Below, piece by piece: positions 1-7,362 of a stretch of 32,317 nt of DNA. Made by a program: the position numbers and the translations under genes. A model generated the notes under the pieces. It was not told the origin of the DNA, made no database searches, and saw only the letters and a list, made by a program, of their open reading frames with translations. The stretch spans positions 1 to 32,317 of the forward strand of contig CANGEH010000001.1 in NCBI GenBank assembly GCA_947452665.1, given 5' to 3'. This DNA is from Caulobacteraceae bacterium. Its GTDB lineage: Bacteria > Pseudomonadota > Alphaproteobacteria > Caulobacterales > Caulobacteraceae. How positions within the stretch are numbered: the stretch's first letter is position 1; every line of letters begins with the position of its first letter.

Positions 1-533
1 ATAAACCGGCCGGTCAGCATCAGTTCAGACGCTACCGACACCCCAACCAGTCTTGGCAAGAAATAGGACACGCCAATATCGCAGGCCGATAGGCCAATAC
101 GGATAAAGGCGGCATTCATGCGCGCGCTTTCACCGGCAATGCGAATGTCAGACGCCAGCGCAATCGCAAAGCCGCCGCCGCAGGCTGGGCCATGCACCAA
201 AGAGATAATGGCCTGCTGACAACGGCGCATCCGCATGACGATCTCGGAAATGCGCCTTTGGCTTAAAAGCCCGGCTGAGGGTCCGCGTTTGGCATTGTCG
301 CCAGGCTGGGCGGTCTGGTTTTCCTTAATATCGAGACCGGCGCAAAACGCCCGGCCCGCGCCCTTTAAGACGACAATCCGCGTGGTGCGGTCAAAATAGA
401 GCCCGCCGAAATAGTCGAGCAGATCGTCGACCATCTGATTATTCAGCGTATTGAGGGCGTCTGGCCGGTTGAAGGTGACGTGATCAACCGCCCCGTCTTT
501 TTCGATCAGCAGGGTCTTATAGGGCGCGGGCAT
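1..533 (-). CDS. Enoyl-CoA hydratase/isomerase, partial (3' end outside window)
   Basis: Reading the minus strand from an ATG at 533 gives an open frame of 177 codons that runs off the left edge. It begins MPAPYKTLLIEKDGAVDHV and has the crotonase-fold signatures: an FNRPDALN-like strand near residue 22, AGRAFCAGLDIKE around residues 58-70, HGPACGGGFAIALASDIRIA as the second oxyanion-hole segment, and GLSACDIGVSYFLPRLVG further on. In the family these enzymes hydrate or isomerise enoyl-CoA thioesters in beta-oxidation. The gene lies 15 nt downstream of an acyl-CoA dehydrogenase gene, which fits the next step of the same pathway. The position of the usual second catalytic Glu appears to be Asp in this subgroup (ACDIG), so exact chemistry is uncertain. 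The family call is firm, the substrate is not. Confidence 0.9.
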   Translation of the reverse strand, partial: MPAPYKTLLIEKDGAVDHVTFNRPDALNTLNNQMVDDLLDYFGGLYFDRTTRIVVLKGAGRAFCAGLDIKENQTAQPGDNAKRGPSAGLLSQRRISEIVMRMRRCQQAIISLVHGPACGGGFAIALASDIRIAGESARMNAAFIRIGLSACDIGVSYFLPRLVGVSVASELMLTGRF

Positions 534-548
534 GAGCGGTTTTGTCCT

Positions 549-1790
549 TTAAGCGGTCGGGATCTTGTTAAAGGGAAGACCCTTATCGGCGCGCATGTCT
601 TCGGGCAGGCCCAGGACGCGTTCGCCGATAATGTTGCGCAAGATCTCGTCTGTGCCGCCCTCAACCCGGGTGGCGGGCGAGCGCATCAGCTGGGCCTGGA
701 ACTTGGCGCCCATGGCCGCCAGCTTTGGATCAGCAATCACGCCGGCCTGACCCTGAAGGTCCAGCGCAAACATGGCAATCTCCTGCAGGCTGGAACCCGC
801 GACCAGCTTGCCGATCGAGTTTTCAGGCCCGGGCGTCTCACCGCGCGAAAGGGCCGAAATGGCCCGCATGCCGGTATATTTCAGCCCGCTTTGACGGCAG
901 GCCCAGTCGGCCAGCTTGGCGCGCACGCCGCGATCATTGATGGCTAGGCTGCCGTCGCTCAGTTCCAGTTCCTTGCAGAACTCGAAAATGTCGGGAAAGC
1001 CCGCGCTCATGCCTGAGCCAATCGATAGGCGCTCATTCATCAAGGTGGTTAGCGACACCTTCCAGCCGTCATTGACCGCGCCAAGGCGCTGGCTGTCGGG
1101 CAGGCGGACATTGTCGAAATAGACCTCGTTAAAGCCAGACTGGCCATTGGCCTGCTTGATCGGGACAATGCGCACGCCGGGTGTATCCATGCGCAGATAG
1201 AACATGGTCAGGCCCTTATGCTTGGGCGCGTCTGGGTCGGTGCGGGTAATGACAATGCCATATTGCGAATAATGCGCGCCGCTGGTCCAGATCTTCTGGC
1301 CATTGATCACCCAGTCATCGCCGTCCTTTTCCGCCTTGGTGCGCAGACCCGCCAGGTCCGAGCCACCGGCGGGCTCAGAAAACAGCTGGCACCAGATTTC
1401 TTCGCCGGAGGCAAGCGGCGGCAGGCGCTTGGTCTTGGTCTCTTCGTCGGCCCAATCCATGACGGTGGGGCCGCACATGCCGTGGCCAATGATGAAGGTG
1501 CCTGACAGCGCGCCATAGGGGCCTTCTTCCTGACCCCAGATCACCCGCTCGATCGGGGTTGCGCCGCGGCCGCCATAGGCTTTTGGCCAATGCAGACAGG
1601 CCCAGCCGGCCTCATACTTCTTTTTTTGCCAAGCCTTGGCCTCTTGCATGGGATCAAGGCCGTCCAGCTCTATGCCGCCAAACCCGGCTTTTTCCAGGTG
1701 GGGCAAAAGATGACGCGGACCATTGGCGCTGATCCAGGCCCGGGCCTCGGCGCGAAAGGCGGCTTCTTGTGGTGTGTCGTCGAAATTCAT
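549..1790 (-). CDS. Acyl-CoA dehydrogenase, catalytic-type subunit (413 aa)
   Basis: This is a FAD-dependent acyl-CoA dehydrogenase that would introduce the alpha-beta double bond into an acyl-CoA. The N-terminal helical domain covers about residues 1-130. The middle beta domain contains QLFSEPAGGSDLAGL (135-149) and INGQKIWTSGAHY (162-174), the flavin and substrate loop seen throughout the family. The C-terminal domain carries VEGGTDEILRN, where Glu377 sits at the place of the catalytic base of MCAD-like enzymes. Length is normal. The gene starts 28 nt after the end of a second, shorter acyl-CoA dehydrogenase gene and is followed 15 nt later by the enoyl-CoA hydratase. The pair resembles actinobacterial FadE heterotetramers acting on bulky or branched acyl-CoAs. 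The substrate cannot be read from the sequence. Confidence 0.93.
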   Translation of the reverse strand: MNFDDTPQEAAFRAEARAWISANGPRHLLPHLEKAGFGGIELDGLDPMQEAKAWQKKKYEAGWACLHWPKAYGGRGATPIERVIWGQEEGPYGALSGTFIIGHGMCGPTVMDWADEETKTKRLPPLASGEEIWCQLFSEPAGGSDLAGLRTKAEKDGDDWVINGQKIWTSGAHYSQYGIVITRTDPDAPKHKGLTMFYLRMDTPGVRIVPIKQANGQSGFNEVYFDNVRLPDSQRLGAVNDGWKVSLTTLMNERLSIGSGMSAGFPDIFEFCKELELSDGSLAINDRGVRAKLADWACRQSGLKYTGMRAISALSRGETPGPENSIGKLVAGSSLQEIAMFALDLQGQAGVIADPKLAAMGAKFQAQLMRSPATRVEGGTDEILRNIIGERVLGLPEDMRADKGLPFNKIPTA

Positions 1791-1818
1791 GATCTGGGTC
1801 CTTGTCTCAATGGTCCGG

Positions 1819-2946
1819 TTAGGCAGCGTTCTTGGCGCGCAGCCGGTCGATTAGCTTGTCTTCCCACTCATTTTGGCCGCCAAGCGTCAGGGCCAAAAGA
1901 TTGGAGCGGCGGTAAAACAGGTGGCAGTCCATGGCCCAGGTAAAGCCCATGCCGCCATGCACCTGGATATTGTTCTTGGCACAGTGCTGGAACGCCTTGG
2001 TGGCGCTGACCCGCACGGTAGCGGCGGCTTCGCCCAGATCGGCTGAGCCGGTCGAGAGGGCATAGGCACCAAAATAGCCATTGGAGCGGGCTAGGGTGGC
2101 CGAGACATACATGTCAGCCAGCATATGCTTGATGGCCTGGAAGGACCCGATCGCCCGGCCAAAGGCAAAGCGTTGCAGGGCATAGTCCCTGGCCATTTCC
2201 AGAGCCCGATCCGCGCCGCCAATCTGCTCAAACCCGGTCAAGATCGCCGCCCGGTCGAGCGCCGCTTCATAAAGCCGCCAGCCTTCGCCTTCTGCGCCAA
2301 TCCGCTCGGCCTTGGCGCCCTTAAAGGACAGGCTGGCCTGGCTGCGCGAGGGATCAATGGTCTCTAGCACTGTGCGCTCAATGCCGGGGCCATACAGGTC
2401 CACCAGATAGAGCGACAGACCCGCCTCATCGCGTCCGGGCGCATGACGGGCCAGGACGACGGCGAGATTGGCAATATCGCCGTCCAGCACAGGCGACTTA
2501 TCCCCGGTCAAGAGGCCGCCGCTGACCTGGGTCTTGAGGGTCGAGGGCCGCCCGCCGCCCATGCCTTCAATCGCCGCTAGGGTCCCTATCACCTCGCCTG
2601 AGGCGAGCCTGGGCAACCAGGCCTTTTTTTGCGCCTCGCTTCCTGCCGCCTTGAGGATTTCAGCAACCAAAAAGATTGAGGAGGAAACGGGGACCGGCGC
2701 AATCGCCCGGCCAAGCTCTTCGGCAATGACACAAAGCTCTAGATAGCCAAGCCCAAGCCCGCCGTATTCTTCGGGGATGGCTGCGCCCAAAAAGCCCATC
2801 TCGGCCAGGCCTGCCCATAGGGCCTTATCATAGGACCCAGCGCCCTCCAGCACAGCGCGCGGCACGGTGGTGGGGCACTTGTCGGCCAGATAACGCCGCG
2901 CCTCATTGCGCAATTGCAGCTGTTCTGCAGAAAATTCAAAATCCAT
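1819..2946 (-). CDS. Acyl-CoA dehydrogenase, partner-type subunit lacking the usual base (375 aa)
   Basis: This is the second acyl-CoA dehydrogenase homologue of the operon. It starts MDFEFSAEQLQLRNEARRYL and has EEYGGLGLGYLELCVIAEELG (59-79) in the N-terminal domain. The loop that normally reads SEP..GSD is replaced by AAIEGMGGGRPS, which suggests poor substrate or FAD handling on its own. The C-terminal domain has QRFAFGRAIGSFQAIKHMLADM, a typical FAD-contacting segment, and QVHGGMGFTWAMD, where Ala338 occupies the position usually held by Glu (TWE). It therefore probably works as the partner subunit of the 413-aa protein encoded 28 nt downstream. FadE alpha2beta2 enzymes with one active site per heterodimer are known. 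That assignment is inference from sequence and neighbourhood. Confidence 0.9.
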   Translation of the reverse strand: MDFEFSAEQLQLRNEARRYLADKCPTTVPRAVLEGAGSYDKALWAGLAEMGFLGAAIPEEYGGLGLGYLELCVIAEELGRAIAPVPVSSSIFLVAEILKAAGSEAQKKAWLPRLASGEVIGTLAAIEGMGGGRPSTLKTQVSGGLLTGDKSPVLDGDIANLAVVLARHAPGRDEAGLSLYLVDLYGPGIERTVLETIDPSRSQASLSFKGAKAERIGAEGEGWRLYEAALDRAAILTGFEQIGGADRALEMARDYALQRFAFGRAIGSFQAIKHMLADMYVSATLARSNGYFGAYALSTGSADLGEAAATVRVSATKAFQHCAKNNIQVHGGMGFTWAMDCHLFYRRSNLLALTLGGQNEWEDKLIDRLRAKNAA

Positions 2947-3005
2947 GGCGAGGCCTTAAGCTATAGAGAAACTTGGTCATTAAAGGCCGGAGCTGGCCTA
3001 GCGGT

Positions 3006-4745
3006 TTATTCAGCAGCAAGCGCGGTGGTGGGCGCAGCTTGCGGCCCACGGATCAGACGGCCAGGCATTTGGCCGGTTTCTTGCCCGTTTTCAAAGGTCA
3101 CCACGCCGCTGACAATAGTGGCGCGATAGCCGTCGGCGCGCTGGACCATACGACGCCCATCGGCGGGCAGGTCAAACACCATTTCGGGCGGCAGGATTTT
3201 CAGCTTGTCAAAATCGATCAGATTGACATCGGCCTTCATGCCGGGCGCCAAGACGCCGCGATCATTGAGGCCATAAAGCCTGGCCGTATCTTGGGTCTGC
3301 ATCTTGACCACTTGTTCCAGCGGCAAGGTCTTGCCCCGCGAGCGGTCGCGGACCCAGTGGGTCAGCATATAGGTCGGGAAGCTGGCATCGCAGATAATGC
3401 CGCAATGCGCGCCGCCATCGGACAGGCTGAGCACCGTGGCTGGATGCTGCATCATTTCGTAAATATGGTCGAAATTGAAATGGGTGTAGTTGAGCAGGGG
3501 CAGATAGACAAAGCCGCGCCCATTTTTTTCCATCATCATGTCATAGACGATCTCGGACGGGGCACGGCCTGAGCGGGCGGCAAGCGCCGCAACGCTGTCT
3601 TCAGGCGCGGGCTCATATTCAAGCCCGTTTTCGCGCTCCAGCCGGAACATACGGTCAAAGCCTTGGGTCAGGATCATGGCCAGCACATTCAGCTCGCGCG
3701 GCTTGGAGGCCAGAATTTCCGCCTTCACCGCGGGATCACGCAGCTTTTCCAGCCGCTGCTCAAACGGCAGGCCCGCCAAGGCCTGATAGGCCTCATTGGC
3801 GATAAAGGGATGCACCGTGCTTTGCCAGCCCAGAACCATGCCGGTTGGCCGGCAAGCGATCTGGGCCGTGACATTAGCGCCTTCCTTGCGGGCCTGATCG
3901 GTCAGGTCCAGCATGTGCCGCCACTTATCGGCCTCGATCGGCGATTGCAGCAGGGCATAGGTCACCGGCAGGCCGGTCTCAGCCGACAGGTCCTTCATCC
4001 AGTTAAATTCGTCTTCGGCGGGTGTCATGTCCGAGGCCATTTCGAACACGCCGTGCCCTGCCTCGCCCAGGGCCCGGCCAATACCCATCAGTTCGGCCCG
4101 ATTGGCAAAGGTGCCGGGCACAGGCTCGCCGTCCTTGGCCAGGTGCAGCATGGTGCGCGAGGTGGAAAAGCCAAGGGCGCCGGCCTCGACGCCCTCACGG
4201 ACAATCTTGGCCATGGCGGCAATATCATCATCATTGGCTGCCTCATTTCGCGCCCCGCGCTCGCCCATCACATAGGCCCGGACCGAACCATGCGGCACCT
4301 GGGTGGCGACATCTAGAACCCGGGTCTGGCGCTCCAGGCTGTCCATATATTCAGGGAAGGTTTCCCAGTCCCACTTGATGCCTTCAGCCAGGGCAGAGCC
4401 TGGAATGTCTTCCACCCCCTCCATCAGGGCGATCAGCCAGTCATGGCTATCTGGCCGGGCCGGGGCAAAGCCGACGCCGCAATTGCCCATGATCACGGTG
4501 GTGACCCCGTGCCAACATGAGGGTGACAACAGCTTGTCCCAGGTCACCTGGCCATCATAATGGGTATGGATATCGACCCAGCCGGGCGTGACCAGCAGGC
4601 CCCCCGCATCAATCTCGCGCTTGCCAGACTGGGTGACTGTGCCGACCAATGTGACCAGCCCGCCATCAATGGCAATATCAGCGAGGCGCGGCACAGAGCC
4701 CGTGCCATCGACCACGGTCCCGCCGCGGATCACCAGATCATGCAT
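3006..4745 (-). CDS. N-acyl-D-amino-acid deacylase-like amidohydrolase
   Basis: This is a zinc-type amidohydrolase of the D-aminoacylase/dihydroorotase-like group. The N-terminal small beta domain (MHDLVIRGGTVVDGTG) leads into DIHTHYDGQ (His60, His62), the first metal motif, then GNCGVG with Cys89, which matches the metal-binding Cys of D-aminoacylases. SDGGAH near residue 440 holds the catalytic Asp. The C-terminal part returns to the small domain (GVLAPGMKADVNLIDFD). I chose the ATG at 4745 because a GGGAGG box lies about 8 nt before it; an ATG six bases upstream is only 2-3 nt from that box. The gene precedes the two acyl-CoA dehydrogenases by 59 nt and probably leads the operon. This family is often found beside fatty-acyl-CoA genes, and its true substrate there is usually unknown. 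Confidence 0.88.
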   Translation of the reverse strand: MHDLVIRGGTVVDGTGSVPRLADIAIDGGLVTLVGTVTQSGKREIDAGGLLVTPGWVDIHTHYDGQVTWDKLLSPSCWHGVTTVIMGNCGVGFAPARPDSHDWLIALMEGVEDIPGSALAEGIKWDWETFPEYMDSLERQTRVLDVATQVPHGSVRAYVMGERGARNEAANDDDIAAMAKIVREGVEAGALGFSTSRTMLHLAKDGEPVPGTFANRAELMGIGRALGEAGHGVFEMASDMTPAEDEFNWMKDLSAETGLPVTYALLQSPIEADKWRHMLDLTDQARKEGANVTAQIACRPTGMVLGWQSTVHPFIANEAYQALAGLPFEQRLEKLRDPAVKAEILASKPRELNVLAMILTQGFDRMFRLERENGLEYEPAPEDSVAALAARSGRAPSEIVYDMMMEKNGRGFVYLPLLNYTHFNFDHIYEMMQHPATVLSLSDGGAHCGIICDASFPTYMLTHWVRDRSRGKTLPLEQVVKMQTQDTARLYGLNDRGVLAPGMKADVNLIDFDKLKILPPEMVFDLPADGRRMVQRADGYRATIVSGVVTFENGQETGQMPGRLIRGPQAAPTTALAAE

Positions 4746-4802
4746 GCCCATATCCTCCCAAGGTCTTATATTTTCTTAGATGATAGGCGCGCTGCGCGCT
4801 CT

Positions 4803-4876
4803 GGCAATAGGAATATTGCCATTGATAACCTAGCCCTTACGTCACGCCCGGGCACGATCTTGCGCGTGTGCCCGGG
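4803..4876 (-). terminator. Two hairpins downstream of metY
   Basis: Two perfect inverted repeats lie between the end of metY and the amidohydrolase start. The first met by the metY transcript has arms CCCGGGCA (4847-4854) and TGCCCGGG (4869-4876) with a 14-nt loop. The second has arms GGCAATA (4803-4809) and TATTGCC (4814-4820) with a GGAA loop. Neither is followed by a clear U tract on the minus strand, so they may end or slow transcription, or protect the 3' end of the metY message. Confidence 0.45.
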
Positions 4877-4899
4877 TTTGGACCTTGAGGCTTATGGCC

Positions 4900-6195
4900 T
4901 TACGCAGCGGCCAATAGGGCCTGGTCCAGATCGGCTAGGATGTCGTCAATATGCTCGATCCCGATCGATAGGCGCACATAGCCGGGCGAAACGCCGCTGG
5001 CCAATTGCTCTTCAGCCGATAATTGCGAGTGGGTGGTGGTGGCGGGGTGAATGGCCAGGCTGCGCGCATCGCCAATATTGGCGACATGATAGAACAGCTT
5101 GAGGCTATCAATAAACCGCCGCCCGGCCTCGCGCCCACCGGCCAATTCAAACCCAACCAGGCCGCCATAGCCGCCCTTGAGATAGCGGTCTGCCCGTTCG
5201 CGCTGCAGGCCGGTCTGAAGGGAGGGGTGAATGACCTTGGAGACTTCTGGCCGCTTGGCCAAAAACTGCGCTACGGCCGCGGCATTCTTGCAGTGCTGGG
5301 CCATGCGCAGGGGCAGGGTCTCGAGGCCTTGCAAGATCTGGAAGGCATTAAACGGCGACAGGGCCGAGCCCAGATCGCGCAGCATCACCACCCGCGCCCG
5401 GATAATATAGGCAATCGGACCCATGGGCTTGACCGCCTCGGTCCAGACCGCGCCGTGATAGCTGCGGTCCGGCGTATTGAGCAGGGGCTGGCGCTCTGGC
5501 TTGGCCGCCCAGTCTAGATTGCCGCCATCGACAATCATGCCGCCAATCGAGGTGCCATGACCGCCAATATATTTGGTCGTCGAATAGACCACGACCGCGG
5601 CTCCATGATCGAGCGGGCGGCACAAGAGCGGCGCGGCGGTGTTATCGACAATCAGGGGAATGCCGTATTCGCGACCAATCGCGGCCACCTCGGCAATCGG
5701 GAACACGCTGAGCTTGGGGTTTGGCAGGGTCTCGGCATAATAGGCGCGGGTGCGGTCATCCGTGGCCTTGCGAAAGGCTTCTGGATCGGTCGGATCGACA
5801 AACCGCACCTCGATGCCAAAATCGCGCAAGGTATTGGCAAACAGGTTCCAGGTGCCGCCATAAAGGTCGGTCGAGCTGACAATATTATCGCCGCTGCGCG
5901 CTAAGTTCTGGATCGCCAGCGCCGTTGCCGCCTGACCCGAAGACACGGCCAGGGCCGCAACCCCGCCCTCTAGCGCGGCAATGCGCTGTTCCAATATGTC
6001 GGTGGTGGGATTGCCAAGCCGGGTATAGATATTGCCGAGCTCCGTCAGGGAAAACAGATTGGCCGCATGCTCGGAATCGCGGAACTGATAAGACGTGGTC
6101 TGATAGATGGGCGGCGCAACCGACCCCGTCGCCGGATCGGCCCGCCAGCCCGCATGCAGGGCCAAGGTCTCAGGATGCAATTTGCGCTCAGTCAT
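4900..6195 (-). CDS. metY: O-acetylhomoserine aminocarboxypropyltransferase (sulfhydrylase)
   Basis: This is a PLP-dependent enzyme of the Cys/Met metabolism family. It joins O-acetylhomoserine with sulfide or methanethiol to give homocysteine or methionine in the cytoplasm. The opening (LHPETLALHAGWRADPATGS then APPIYQTTSYQF) is typical of MetY. YTRLGNPT (57-64) and SSGQAAT (85-91) form the cofactor phosphate region, VDNTAAP (183-189) binds the pyridine ring, and YSTTKYIGGHG (204-214) contains the Schiff-base Lys208. The 431-aa length is right for MetY and longer than MetB/MetC. The start at 6195 has GGAG about 10 nt upstream. It stands apart from its neighbours as a single gene. The roughly 150-nt leader before it shows a partial resemblance to known SAM riboswitch leaders that I could not confirm. 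Confidence 0.93.
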   Translation of the reverse strand: MTERKLHPETLALHAGWRADPATGSVAPPIYQTTSYQFRDSEHAANLFSLTELGNIYTRLGNPTTDILEQRIAALEGGVAALAVSSGQAATALAIQNLARSGDNIVSSTDLYGGTWNLFANTLRDFGIEVRFVDPTDPEAFRKATDDRTRAYYAETLPNPKLSVFPIAEVAAIGREYGIPLIVDNTAAPLLCRPLDHGAAVVVYSTTKYIGGHGTSIGGMIVDGGNLDWAAKPERQPLLNTPDRSYHGAVWTEAVKPMGPIAYIIRARVVMLRDLGSALSPFNAFQILQGLETLPLRMAQHCKNAAAVAQFLAKRPEVSKVIHPSLQTGLQRERADRYLKGGYGGLVGFELAGGREAGRRFIDSLKLFYHVANIGDARSLAIHPATTTHSQLSAEEQLASGVSPGYVRLSIGIEHIDDILADLDQALLAAA

Positions 6196-6346
6196 GACGT
6201 GTCACTCCGCGTAAGGCTGGGGCCGCCCAGGGGCGACAAGATCGATCACCCATTAAATCGCTGTTGAGCGGAAAGGCTAGGGCTAACTGGCTGAGTGCCC
6301 GTGGCCCAGACCAATCACCCTCACGCATTCGGCCCAAAAGTCCCAT

Positions 6347-6781
6347 TCACATCATCCGCCACAACTTGACGGCTGTATAATAGAGCGCGGCCGAGCCGAT
6401 GATGATCAGAAGCAAGATGGAGGCATTCACCTCGGGGGCGTGGCCCATCTCGGCCAAGAAGACCCATGGCGCACCAATGGCGAAACCGACATGCAGGCCG
6501 ACCGTGTTGGCCCAGAGGTTGTCCTTGACCTCGACCTCATCGACCCATCGGTAGAACCAGGCCGAAAAGACCGCAATCAGCAGGGCGGCGAGTGCGGCCA
6601 GTGACCAAGCCGTCACGGGCATGAACTTCAATGCGCCCCCCTTAGACATGACCATGCCAACACCCACGGCCGAACCCAAAAGCAGGCTGAGCACAATGAT
6701 GGTATAGATGATCCGGCGCCGATTAGGCGCGCGGACATCTTTACCAGACTCAAGGCGCGAAGAAGGATCGATATCAGTCAT
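6347..6781 (-). CDS. Small four-helix membrane protein paired with an Xre regulator
   Basis: The 144-aa product begins MTDIDPSSRLESGKDVRAPNRRR, a short polar cytoplasmic tail, followed by four hydrophobic stretches: IIYTIIVLSLLLGSAVGVGM, a segment around AWSLAALAALLIAVFSAWF, one around VGLHVGFAIGAPWVFL, and ILLLIIIGSAALYYTAV. A charged YRWVDEVEVKD segment lies between helices 2 and 3. I chose the ATG at 6781 because GGAGA precedes it at a good distance. An in-frame ATG at 6802 overlaps the regulator stop codon as TGATG and could instead be used with translational coupling. Small membrane proteins with a DE-rich loop are often encoded right after a mini Xre repressor. No function is established from sequence. 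Confidence 0.75.
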   Translation of the reverse strand: MTDIDPSSRLESGKDVRAPNRRRIIYTIIVLSLLLGSAVGVGMVMSKGGALKFMPVTAWSLAALAALLIAVFSAWFYRWVDEVEVKDNLWANTVGLHVGFAIGAPWVFLAEMGHAPEVNASILLLIIIGSAALYYTAVKLWRMM

Positions 6782-6801
6782 GGCTCTTTCTCCAAGGGGC
6801 A

Positions 6802-7002
6802 TCAGTCCCGGGGTTGGTCGGTGAAAACTTGTTCGACCGAGAGGTCGAAGAGGCGCGCAATTAGAAAGGCAAGGCTGAGTGAGGGGTCGTGCTTACCGGT
6901 CTCGATGGCATTGACCGCTTGGCGTGAGACGTTGAGGCGATAAGCCAGTTCCGCCTGGGTCCAGCCCCGCTCCGCCCTTAGGAGTCTCAATCGGTTGTGC
7001 AT
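6802..7002 (-). CDS. Small Xre/Cro-type transcriptional regulator (66 aa)
   Basis: The whole protein is a single HTH_3 domain: NRLRLLRAERGWTQAELAYRLNVSRQAVNAIETG, with the recognition helix around SRQAVNAIE (25-33) and the conserved second half DPSLSLAFLIARLFDLSVEQVF. Such YozG/YgzD-like mini regulators have no ligand domain. The stop codon overlaps or abuts the next gene, so the membrane protein is almost certainly cotranscribed. A dense cluster of TGTCAG half-sites directly upstream overlaps the promoter region, which points to autoregulation. Confidence 0.9.
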   Translation of the reverse strand: MHNRLRLLRAERGWTQAELAYRLNVSRQAVNAIETGKHDPSLSLAFLIARLFDLSVEQVFTDQPRD

Positions 7003-7016
7003 GCTGCGCCGCCTAA

Positions 7017-7080
7017 TGTCAGGTTATACTGACAAAATGTCAGGCAAGAAAGACAATGTCAAGTCAGCCTGACATTGTCA
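7017..7080. promoter_or_regulatory. Cluster of TGTCA/TGACA palindromes, probable Xre operator and promoter
   Basis: Within 64 bases there are four inverted repeats: TGTCAG-N6-CTGACA (7017-7034), GACA-A-TGTC (7052-7060), GTCAG-C-CTGAC (7063-7073) and TGACA-T-TGTCA (7070-7080), plus a lone TGTCAG (7038-7043). On the minus strand TTGACA at 7062-7057 could serve as a -35 element and a TATAAC lies about 28 nt further on, so the sites would cover the promoter of the Xre gene. No gene faces the other way, so autorepression is the simplest reading. Confidence 0.7.
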
Positions 7081-7362
7081 TAGGATCGCGCAGCTAAGGC
7101 CCCCGAATTCACCTCCGCCCATCCGGCCCAAACGCCGCATAAATCTGGGGCAGGCGCGATCAAGGTGGTGATTCACTCACGCCAGGGTGTGTTAGGCGAC
7201 CGCCCGACGACCATGCCTTCGGCAGGTCAATTGCGTCCGGTTGTCACATCCGCAAGCGAAGCCGCTCCCTTTCACGTCGAAATACGCTAAGGGCTGAGTC
7301 TATCAAGGTCGTCATCCAAATCTTTCGCTAGTTCGTCTGGCGCTAGACACCGGCCCCCAGCC
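7081..7362. other. Intergenic stretch without a recognisable gene
   Basis: This gap separates the operator cluster from the end of the glycosyltransferase-CmcI gene. I see no convincing reading frame, RNA fold or repeat; only a short TGCC-TTC-GGCA stem near 7214-7224. Confidence 0.6.

Noticed and set aside
2973..3572. Long plus-strand frame (199 codons) inside the amidohydrolase gene
   Set aside because: It is antisense to a gene with clear catalytic motifs and has no recognisable domain; GC-rich DNA commonly yields such frames.
6196..6346. Calling a SAM-II riboswitch before metY
   Set aside because: Only a GATTTAA-like loop matches; the TTGCA pseudoknot strand and GCTAAA element are absent, so it is not annotated as a riboswitch.
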